Source: Deltaproteobacteria bacterium (GTDB lineage: Bacteria; Desulfobacterota; Desulfarculia; Adiutricales; Adiutricaceae). From it: a DNA stretch of 6,500 bases. The notes under the pieces are model-generated. The model did no database searches, was not told where the DNA came from, and was given only the letters and a program-made list of their open reading frames with translations. Positions 1 through 5,472 of this stretch are shown in pieces (within the stretch, counting starts at the first letter, position 1; every line of letters starts with the position of its first letter). The stretch lies in assembly GCA_031267005.1 (NCBI GenBank), contig JAIRZX010000295.1:1-6500 (forward strand), read 5' to 3'. Made by a program: the position numbers and the translations under genes.

Positions 1-2238
1 CCAGCCGTAGGAGGCCGCGATCTCGCATGCGGCTGGGGCCCACAGCAGGAGCCCCAGGAGCGCCCGCCGGGGACCCCTCAAGAGCTCGGGGAGGACCATG
101 AAGGCGGCCATGGACCAGAAGACCCCCGCTCCCCAGTCCACGGATCCCTTGAGCATGGCGAGCGCCGCGAGACCCGAGAGGAAGACCATGGCAGGGAGCC
201 TCGGGGCCTCGCCCCTGGCCATGAGAAAGAGGAACAGCGGCGCCAGGGCCAGGAGCGCGGCGAGTTCCGTCGCCCCTGGGTCCCTTCCTGCCGGGGGGCG
301 GCCAGCCGGCGCCGGCCCTCCGGCCAGCGAGGCGTAGCCGGCCGCCGGGGGATAGCCGGCAGGGGGGTTGCCCCTTCCGGAAGGGGCAGGTGCTCCGGAG
401 AGCTCCCAGGCCGCTGCGGGAGGGGCGCCGGCGTAGCCGGACGCGCTCCGGCCGTCCGCCCCGCGGGCGCCGTCCGGAAAGGCGCCGCTCCCGTCGGAAC
501 TCCCGCCGGAGCGCCAGTCCGCGGCGCCGGCCGGGCCCCGCGCGCGGGAGTGGTCCGGCCCCCCGCCGACTGCCCCCCCGAACAGCAGGATGTCCGGCGG
601 GGGTTCGGGTTCGGGCCCGGACAGGCCCGAGGCCCAGCCCGCCGCGAAGGGCAGGAGCGCGGCAAGCAGGGCCGCCGGCGCGAGGGGGCTCCTCAGCAGC
701 CCGGGCTTCGCCGCGGCCAGGGCGCCGCCCAGGGCGGCGCCAGTGCCAGCAAGGAGGAAAGAGGGCGAGAAGTGCCAGAAGAAGGCGGCGGGCTGGGGAT
801 GCCAGACGGCAGGCAGGACGGCCAGCCCCGCCAGCGTCCCCTTGAGCCAGACGAAGGAGCCGAGGGCGGGGGGGTTGGCGGATCTGAGGAGGAAGGCCGC
901 GAGCGGGGCCAGGACCAGGGGAGCCAGGCACCAGGGCGAGAGCGCCCCGGAGGCAACCCACACGGCTATGACGGGTACGAGCAACGCCGCCGTGAGGACG
1001 TTCATTAAGGCCGGCCGTCCCTTGGATCTCCTTATGTGGGGGCCAGGTCCCACCGACGGCCACCCGGCCAGGGGCGGGGGAGGGGGATCGGAGGGGAAGG
1101 CTTCCCAGTCGTCCGCCGGATCGTGGGCGGCTTTCTCGCCGTCGCTCCGGGCAGGGGCGTCCTGCGGAGGGCCTTCGGGGTCCGTCCCCGCGCCGATCGA
1201 TCCGCCGCCGGAGGGGTCCTTTCGCCCCGGAGCCGGCCCGCCCAGCCCGAAGGGCCGACCCCAGGGGGTCTCGGGGGGGATGCGGGTTCCCTCCGGGCCC
1301 CCGGCCCTGCTTCTCGGCGGGAGCTCGCCCGGCCCGGGAGCCACGGCGCCGCGCCGGAAGGGGATGATGCCCGCCACGGCGCGGCCCCGCAGGTTCTTTA
1401 TCGAGAACTCGTCCGGGGGGGTCTCCGGGTAGCTGTGCCAGAACAGGCTGCCGTGCTTCTCCCGCGGGTCGTCCGGGTCCGCCGGGTTCCCCGCTTCCTT
1501 CGAAGAGCCCGAGCCCTCAGTTCCTTTCGAATCTATCTCTCCCTCCGAGCTTCCCGGGACCTCAGCGTCGCTGCCTTCCGTCCACGCGGCGTCCTGGCCC
1601 TCGCCCCGGCGGGAGCCGCCTTCCGGTACCCGGGCTCGCTTCGGGCCTTTCGAGGGCTCGCGGCTTTCCCAGCCGTCACCGTGAGCGCCGTAACCTGCGA
1701 ATCCCTTAGGGGCCTCGTCCAGCGTGGCAAAGCCCTCAAGGCCGCCTTCGTCGGCATCGGCGTCGCCGCCGTCGTAGCTGTAGCCGCTGGCATCGCGGCC
1801 TTCGTAGGAATCGCCGCCCTCGTGGATACGGGCATCGCGGCCTTCGTAGGAATCGCCGCCGTCGCTGTCGTAGCCGCTGGTTTCGCGGGCTTCGTAGCCG
1901 CGGGCTTCGCCGCCGCGTCCGCCGGAGAATCCTCCTTCGTAGCCGTCGGCGTCGCCGCCGTCGCGTGGGAGGGATAAGCCGTCCAAAGCCTCGCCGCCCG
2001 GAGGGCCGCCCTCGAAATAGCCGTCTTTCTCGTCCAAGTGCTTCAAAGCATTGCCTTCCCGACGGCCGCTTTCCAGGGGGCCGTTATCCCCGGGGCCGTT
2101 TTCGCCAGCGTGGCCCTTGCCCGGGCCTCCTTCCGGGGAGCCGGCGCCGCCCCGGGCGGACTTTTCCCCGAAAGGCCCGTCCGGAAGCCCGCCGCCGCCG
2201 GGCCAGCCCGGGCCGCCATTGCCGGGGGGGGGCGTCAC
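1..2238 (-). CDS. rnfD: RnfD-like membrane subunit with ~400-residue acidic N-terminal extension (3' end off window)
   Basis: This open frame of 746 codons has no stop and leaves the window at its 3' end. Residues about 401-746 resemble RnfD/NqrB-type membrane subunits of the Rnf ion-translocating ferredoxin:NAD oxidoreductase. A basic HIRRSKGRP stretch (401-409) leads into hydrophobic segments at about 413-430, 433-451, 462-479, 494-510, 520-537, 658-674, 681-696, 703-716 and 726-742. The block from 656 (GATELAALLALAP) matches the GExSALxxLLGG region of RnfD. Residues 541-655, where RnfD has its flavin-bearing loop, are Gly/Pro/Ala-rich and contain no SGAT-like motif. Residues 1-400 have no counterpart in ordinary RnfD (about 320-350 residues). 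They are rich in Gly, Asp, Glu, Ser and Tyr and are probably disordered. The GTG start at 2238 overlaps the rnfC-like stop (GTGA), implying translational coupling. The only in-frame ATG (1005) lies inside the first membrane segment, with AAGGGA 12 bases upstream, so it could be a secondary start. The RnfD assignment is by remembered family pattern; the extension is read directly. Confidence 0.72.
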   Translation of the reverse strand, partial: MTPPPGNGGPGWPGGGGLPDGPFGEKSARGGAGSPEGGPGKGHAGENGPGDNGPLESGRREGNALKHLDEKDGYFEGGPPGGEALDGLSLPRDGGDADGYEGGFSGGRGGEARGYEARETSGYDSDGGDSYEGRDARIHEGGDSYEGRDASGYSYDGGDADADEGGLEGFATLDEAPKGFAGYGAHGDGWESREPSKGPKRARVPEGGSRRGEGQDAAWTEGSDAEVPGSSEGEIDSKGTEGSGSSKEAGNPADPDDPREKHGSLFWHSYPETPPDEFSIKNLRGRAVAGIIPFRRGAVAPGPGELPPRSRAGGPEGTRIPPETPWGRPFGLGGPAPGRKDPSGGGSIGAGTDPEGPPQDAPARSDGEKAAHDPADDWEAFPSDPPPPPLAGWPSVGPGPHIRRSKGRPALMNVLTAALLVPVIAVWVASGALSPWCLAPLVLAPLAAFLLRSANPPALGSFVWLKGTLAGLAVLPAVWHPQPAAFFWHFSPSFLLAGTGAALGGALAAAKPGLLRSPLAPAALLAALLPFAAGWASGLSGPEPEPPPDILLFGGAVGGGPDHSRARGPAGAADWRSGGSSDGSGAFPDGARGADGRSASGYAGAPPAAAWELSGAPAPSGRGNPPAGYPPAAGYASLAGGPAPAGRPPAGRDPGATELAALLALAPLFLFLMARGEAPRLPAMVFLSGLAALAMLKGSVDWGAGVFWSMAAFMVLPELLRGPRRALLGLLLWAPAACEIAASYGW
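1789..1860 (-). repeat. Direct 30-bp repeat (period 42 bp) encoding GGDSYEGRDA twice
   Basis: Identical 30-base units occupy 1789-1818 and 1831-1860, so the period is 42 bases. On the minus strand they encode GGDSYEGRDA at residues 127-136 and 141-150 of the rnfD-like protein. Weaker related units surround them, such as GYDSDGGDSYE and SGYSYDGGDADAD, giving an acidic Gly/Tyr/Asp repeat region from about residue 85 to 170. The repeats are in frame, so unit gain or loss would change length without frameshift. Confidence 0.88.
2224..2232 (-). repeat. C9 homopolymer (minus strand) in codons 3-5 of the rnfD-like gene
   Basis: Nine consecutive G on the plus strand are nine C in the coding strand, directly after GTG ACG. 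They encode three prolines just inside the start. A gain or loss of one base would shift the whole extension and membrane domain out of frame. Confidence 0.9.
2235..2238 (-). promoter_or_regulatory. GTGA stop/start overlap coupling rnfC-like and rnfD-like genes
   Basis: The last codons of the rnfC-like gene end in TGA (2237-2235) and the GTG of the next gene occupies 2238-2236, giving a 4-base overlap. No clear Shine-Dalgarno sequence precedes the GTG, so initiation probably depends on ribosomes terminating on the upstream gene. This overlap is the main argument for the GTG start and for the long N-terminal extension being translated. Confidence 0.65.
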
Positions 2239-3362
2239 GACGCGGCGCCGGCGCCCAAAAGCGCGGCCAACGGGACGTTCTGGGGGCAGGCCAGCGCGCA
2301 CAGCCCGCAGCCGGGGCAGGAGGCGAGCTGGGGGAGGCGCTCCAGCAAAAGCGGCCAGAGGCGCTTGGGGCTCCCGCCTATGAGATCTACCGGGAGGCGC
2401 AGGGGGCAGGCCGCGCGGCACCTGCCGCACATGGAGCACCGCCCCTCCAGGCGGGAGGCGGAGGGGGCGCCGCCCTTCAAAAGGTTCACGGCCTCCACGC
2501 CGGGCCCCAGCCCCTCGGCGAGGCGGGCGCAGGATCGGCCCCTGGCCAGGCCCCCCAGGACCACTCCGTCGCCGGGACGGGGGCGGAGGTTCACCAGGGC
2601 GAGGAGCTCGACCGCGGACATGCCGTGGGGCACCAGGGCCGGGGCGCCGTTGAGCGACACCGGCATAAGCGCCGGGGCGCGGCCGGTCCTAAGCGCGGTG
2701 CCCATGAGGTACAGGGTCCTGGACCCGCACACGCCCCTGGCCGAAGGGTCGTAGGGGGGTTCCTTGCCGGCCCGGGCGGCGGCGCGGCCGATTTTCCTCA
2801 TCAGGCGTTTTTTGAGGAGGGGTAGAAGTGTCCAGGGGTAGGCGAGCTTCATGGCCACCGCCGCCGAGTCCATGTTCGCGAGGGGCCTCGCGCCGGGCGG
2901 CAGGCACTGCACCACGGGCTTGCCGGGGTACAGCCGGGTGATCAGCCTCAGCCCGTCCTCCAAAGCCGACCTCTGGTCCTCCCAGAGCGTCGCGGCCATC
3001 TTCAGCCCCGGCTCCGGGTCGAAGCCGGATATGACCACGGGCTCACCCGGCGGAGGGGCTGGCGGCGGGATAATGCCCATCCGCCTCAAGGCCTTGGCCG
3101 CCTCCACCGGCCCTAACTCCTTTAACCTGGCGGGCTCCACGGGCTCTGCCCCGGCGTTGAAGTCCACGTCCAGCACGACCGCGGCGCCGTCGAGGCCGGC
3201 CACCCTGCCCGGAAGCGGGGCCGCCAAGTCCGGCGCGAAGGGCCCCTGGGCCTCTGCCAGGACCTCCCCCTGGGCCACGGCCTTCCCTTTCCTCAGCCCT
3301 TTCCTGGGCTGGGCCCCGGCCAGGGGCAGGGAGAGCCTCGCCGGGGGAGGGAAGTCCTTCAT
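2235..3362 (-). CDS. rnfC: RnfC-like iron-sulfur subunit, divergent
   Basis: The product is 375 residues; ordinary RnfC is about 430 or longer. Residues about 7-75 match the N-terminal barrel-sandwich region of RnfC (SLPLAGAQPRKGLRKGKAVA then APLPGRVAGL). Residues 109-118 (VVISGFDPEP) align with the INGAECEP segment of the NuoF-like domain, and 267-275 (VVLGGLARG) with the GGPMMG region. Two complete ferredoxin motifs close the protein: C309-x2-C312-x2-C315-x3-C319-P and C349-x2-C352-x2-C355-x3-C359-P, predicted to bind two [4Fe-4S] clusters that pass electrons within the membrane-bound complex. The glycine-rich GLGGAGFPT loop expected between about 95 and 109 is absent; MGII is followed directly by a proline-rich PPPAPPPGEP. 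The frame is open to 3596, but the extra 78 residues are basic and low-complexity. I chose ATG 3362 because the family-like sequence begins there and AGGGG (3373-3377) lies 10 bases upstream; GTG 3383 is an alternative. It is the first gene of the pair. Confidence 0.85.
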   Translation of the reverse strand: MKDFPPPARLSLPLAGAQPRKGLRKGKAVAQGEVLAEAQGPFAPDLAAPLPGRVAGLDGAAVVLDVDFNAGAEPVEPARLKELGPVEAAKALRRMGIIPPPAPPPGEPVVISGFDPEPGLKMAATLWEDQRSALEDGLRLITRLYPGKPVVQCLPPGARPLANMDSAAVAMKLAYPWTLLPLLKKRLMRKIGRAAARAGKEPPYDPSARGVCGSRTLYLMGTALRTGRAPALMPVSLNGAPALVPHGMSAVELLALVNLRPRPGDGVVLGGLARGRSCARLAEGLGPGVEAVNLLKGGAPSASRLEGRCSMCGRCRAACPLRLPVDLIGGSPKRLWPLLLERLPQLASCPGCGLCALACPQNVPLAALLGAGAAS

Positions 3363-3546
3363 GACGAGCTTGCCCCTGGTCACGCTGGCCACCGCTGGCC
3401 CCCGCCGCGCGGAAACGCCGGCGCGGGGGTGACGGACGCTATGCAGTACGAGGCTGGGGCCACAGGCTGTTTCCCGCCCCGGAGGGCCCGTCAGCCTCCA
3501 GGAGGCGGGGCGGGCGGCGGGGGCTTGCAAGCTGGCGCGCGTCGGT

Positions 3547-3570
3547 GCCCGTCCGTAAGCCGGGACGGGC
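3547..3570 (-). repeat. Perfect 8-bp inverted repeat in the rnfC-like leader
   Basis: Arms GCCCGTCC (3547-3554) and GGACGGGC (3563-3570) are separated by 8 bases. The transcript could form a stable hairpin in the presumed leader. No T run follows on either strand, so it is not a typical intrinsic terminator. Confidence 0.55.
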
Positions 3571-3593
3571 TGGCGGGCCCGGAAGCGTTGGGT

Positions 3594-3625
3594 CAAAGAA
3601 AGGCCCCGTCCGCAGGGAGGGGGCC
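3594..3625 (-). terminator. Terminator- or attenuator-like hairpin with T-rich tail
   Basis: Read on the minus strand, GGCCCC (3625-3620) pairs with GGGGCC (3607-3602) around a 12-base loop, and the sequence continues TTTCTTT (3600-3594). It lies just downstream of the putative promoter and well before the rnfC-like start, so it would act as an attenuator rather than end a gene. The T run is interrupted and the stem is only 6 bp, so this is tentative. Confidence 0.3.
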
Positions 3626-3637
3626 GCGCGGGGATCT

Positions 3638-3646
3638 ATTATGCCA
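3638..3646 (-). promoter_or_regulatory. Possible extended -10 promoter for the rnf-like pair
   Basis: On the minus strand the sequence reads TGG CATAAT, an extended -10 (TGn) with a hexamer close to TATAAT, in an otherwise very GC-rich stretch. No good -35 hexamer sits at 17 bases; TTGGCG is present at about 20. Transcription from here would start near 3631. Confidence 0.35.
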
Positions 3647-3784
3647 CAAGAGGGCCGTCGGCGCGCCAAAAAAAAGACTTGCCGGAGATCAGGCGGGAGG
3701 GGTTGCGACAAGGCTGGCCCTGGGCGGGTCGGTCGATATGCTGGAAGGCCGGGCGGAATGGCGGTCCGCTGGCGGTCGGGCGGC
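3647..3784. other. Short intergenic stretch without a recognised gene
   Basis: It contains an A8 run (3668-3675) next to GCGCGCC and otherwise GC-rich sequence. Short open frames on both strands show no family resemblance. I see nothing else supportable here. Confidence 0.4.
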
Positions 3785-4002
3785 GTGAAAGTAGGGAGGG
3801 AGGGAGGGAGGTAGGTAGGTAGGTAGGGAGGAATGAAGGAATGAAAGAAGTAATAAAGAAATGAAGTAATGTAGTAATGATGAAGTAATGAATGAATAAG
3901 GAGATGATGAAATGAAGGAATGATTGAATAAGATAATGAGTTAATGAGCTAATGATGGAATAAGGCAATAAGTGAATGATGTAACGAAGTAAGATGAAGA
4001 TT
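3785..4002. repeat. Purine-rich degenerate tetranucleotide-repeat tract
   Basis: The tract starts with AGGG x4 (3793-3808), continues with AGGT x4 (3809-3824), then degenerates into GAATGA/GTAATGA/GAATAA-like units to about 4000. There is no cytosine on the plus strand from 3785 to 3948, and only three more up to 4002. The plus strand is full of stop codons. The minus strand stays open only because the repeat lacks stops there, giving a Leu/Ile/Ser/Phe/His-rich translation that I regard as an artefact. Confidence 0.85.
3794..3808 (+). other. Canonical G-quadruplex motif
   Basis: GGGAGGGAGGGAGGG has four G3 runs with single-base loops, the most stable class of intramolecular quadruplex motif. 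It sits at the head of the purine tract, between the putative rnf promoter and the rightward region. Confidence 0.7.
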
Positions 4003-4240
4003 TCTGTGGAAAAAGCCGTTTTGGCCCAAGATACAGAGAGTCGAGGGTCGCCTGCCCAGCCCGGCAGGACAATTCGCCGTCTCGTGTCAGCTATTGAGAA
4101 AGAATCGCAATAAAGTGTTCGCGAGTGTAATCTGTTGTCGAATAGCGGCATCAAATCTCATGTTTGGAGCATACCTTCGGCTTCTTGAGGCGGTATTTTG
4201 GCTATCTGCTCTTAGTTAAACCTATCGCGTGCCTGGAAAA
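4003..4240. other. AT-richer intergenic spacer
   Basis: No gene is recognised. Composition is visibly lower in GC than on either side at 1-3780 and 4240-5470. It contains a small perfect inverted repeat (4051-4068) and, near its right end, the sequence GCGGTATTTTGGC around 4190, which may be a decayed element terminus. Confidence 0.45.
4051..4068. repeat. Small perfect inverted repeat
   Basis: CCTGCC (4051-4056) and GGCAGG (4063-4068) flank a 6-base loop. There is no T run on either side, so it is not a convincing terminator; its role is unknown. Confidence 0.45.
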
Positions 4241-5472
4241 TCATCCGGAGTTAACGCTGATCGCCGTCAACTTGATCTGAAGGCTGGCCCCTCGGCAAGC
4301 CCCAGATCCTCAATCGCCTCGCGCCGCGCCCGGCCTTTCAGATGCCGTCTATCACCACCGTCCCGGCCCGTACCCGGAACAAGGCCTTGGGCTCCCTGGC
4401 GGCCATGTCCGCGCGCCGCTTGCCGTTTACGGCCTTCTCCGAGCGGACGGTCGCCAGACTGCCCGACAGGAGCGGGCAAGTCCGCGGGCAGACGCGGACG
4501 CCGGGCATCCCGGCGGGGCAGCCGTCCTTCCCGCAGGGCCGGGACTCCGGCCCCAGCGCGGGCCGGCCGTCAGACGCGGTGGCCTGAAGGGGCCCGTGGG
4601 CTGCCGTCGGCTCTTGCCGGGGACCGGCGACGGCGGCTTGGACTCCTTATCCCCTGGCGCTCAGGCAGTCCCCCGCAGGGGCCGCGGGCCGTGTCCGCAG
4701 TCCCGAACGTAGCCGCCCGCGTCCGGTCGTTTCCCATGCCCCGTCGAGCCGGCGGGCGAGCGCATGACGCGCTTTCCGGCATCCTCCGCCTTGGTGCCGA
4801 AGAAGCGGGAGGGCGTCACGGAGCCCCTCCAACCGTCCCCGGCGCCTGAGAGGGGGGGAACAGTCGCCAAGGCCGACGGTCCGGGCCTTGGGGACCAAGA
4901 CCGTGAGGCGGAAGCGGGCAACGTCCGGGAAGTTTTTCCCTGCGAGGAATCGGGCTCCGCGTCCTCGTCGTTCTCGGGTCCGACCCTGGAAGGCGGGCCG
5001 CCGGGCCCGCCGGGGATCGCTTCGCCCCGCCCGCGGGGGGCCCGCTCCGGATGCCTGAAAGGGAAGGCGCAGCCGAACGCGGGCTCGCCCGTGAACCGCA
5101 TGGGCGGGCGCGAAGATTCCCTCCGTCGTCCCCTGGAGGTCCTTGGAACTGTCGGCGGGACTTCCCTCGCTGGACATGCCCTGGAATGCTTTCCTTTAAG
5201 GCGCTTCCCAGTAAGTTCGGGGCCGAATCCCGACGAAGAGTTTCCCTGTCCTGCTTCTTGGCGTCCCTGAGGATGCTCCTAATCATGTGGCGGGAAATGC
5301 CGTTTCTGGCACGGCGCTTGTCGTTTGTCTCGAAGGCGGCGGAGTCCGTCCTGGCCGAGGGTCTCGGGCGTGAAGTTGGAGTCTGCCATGCCTCGGGCAT
5401 TGGCGGCATAAGCTTCGCCGCTTCCGGTCCGTCCGAAACCCCAGACTTCGGAAGCGCGTTGGTCGGAAAGAT
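4241..5472. other. GC-rich degenerate block, possible remnant of an inserted element
   Basis: This 1.2-kb block is much more GC-rich than the sequence on both sides (4003-4240 and 5473-6500). All six frames are broken into overlapping open stretches with no intact recognisable product. GCGGTAT near 4190 on the plus strand recurs inverted as ATACCGC at 5475-5481, followed inward by loosely similar sequence, giving a spacing of about 1.3 kb, typical of an insertion sequence. On the minus strand near 5395-5360 one frame reads MADSNFTPETL, loosely like the second-aspartate region of some DDE transposases. All of this is weak. Confidence 0.25.
4338..5177 (-). pseudogene. Possible decayed gene, interrupted by an in-frame TAA
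   Basis: One minus-strand frame is open from 5177 to 4650, hits TAA at 4649-4647, and continues in the same register for 103 codons to TGA at 4340-4338. The last part reads like genuine protein (for example LATVRSEKAVNGKRRADMAA, ending FRVRAGTVVIDGI) and carries a C-x4-C-x9-C-x3-C pattern (first bases of the Cys codons at 4535, 4520, 4490, 4478). Upstream, RFLAGKNFPDVARFRLTVLV in the same frame also looks plausible, but other frames look equally so in places, consistent with frameshifts. I do not recognise the family. A decayed transposase is one possibility given the AT-richer flanks; random GC-rich open frame is another. Confidence 0.3.

Larger units (their letters stand above)
3363..3637. 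other. 5' leader/intergenic stretch upstream of the rnfC-like gene
   Basis: No supportable gene. The minus frame of the rnfC-like gene stays open here, but the translation is basic, low-complexity and unlike RnfC. The stretch holds two GC-rich inverted repeats listed separately and a putative Shine-Dalgarno AGGGG at 3373-3377. If the promoter at 3638-3646 is used, this is a leader of roughly 270 bases. Confidence 0.5.

Noticed and set aside
721..741. Perfect 10-bp-arm palindrome GGCGCCGCCC-A-GGGCGGCGCC
   Set aside because: It lies inside the rnfD-like membrane domain and encodes GAALGGA; GC-rich codons for small residues explain it, and a one-base loop cannot form a hairpin.
390..1432. Several Arg/Pro/Gly-rich plus-strand open frames
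   Set aside because: They lie opposite the membrane domain of the rnfD-like gene, have no family features, and are typical shadows in GC-rich DNA.
1036..1977. Long plus-strand open frame rich in Ala/Val/Gly/Phe
   Set aside because: It uses exactly the same triplets as the rnfD-like extension read backwards. GNC-type codons mirror each other on the two strands, so composition alone does not decide. The minus strand is favoured by the RnfD-like continuation and the GTGA overlap.
1965..2825. Plus-strand frames opposite the rnfC-like gene and its junction
   Set aside because: The rnfC-like frame has two perfect ferredoxin motifs on the other strand; these frames have none.
3668..3675. A8 run as a possible terminator tail on the minus strand
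   Set aside because: No GC-rich hairpin precedes the T8 when read on the minus strand.
3639..4154. Minus-strand 171-residue frame with a Leu/Ile/Phe/His-rich, membrane-like stretch
   Set aside because: The hydrophobic part is just the translation of the purine repeat read on its pyrimidine strand.
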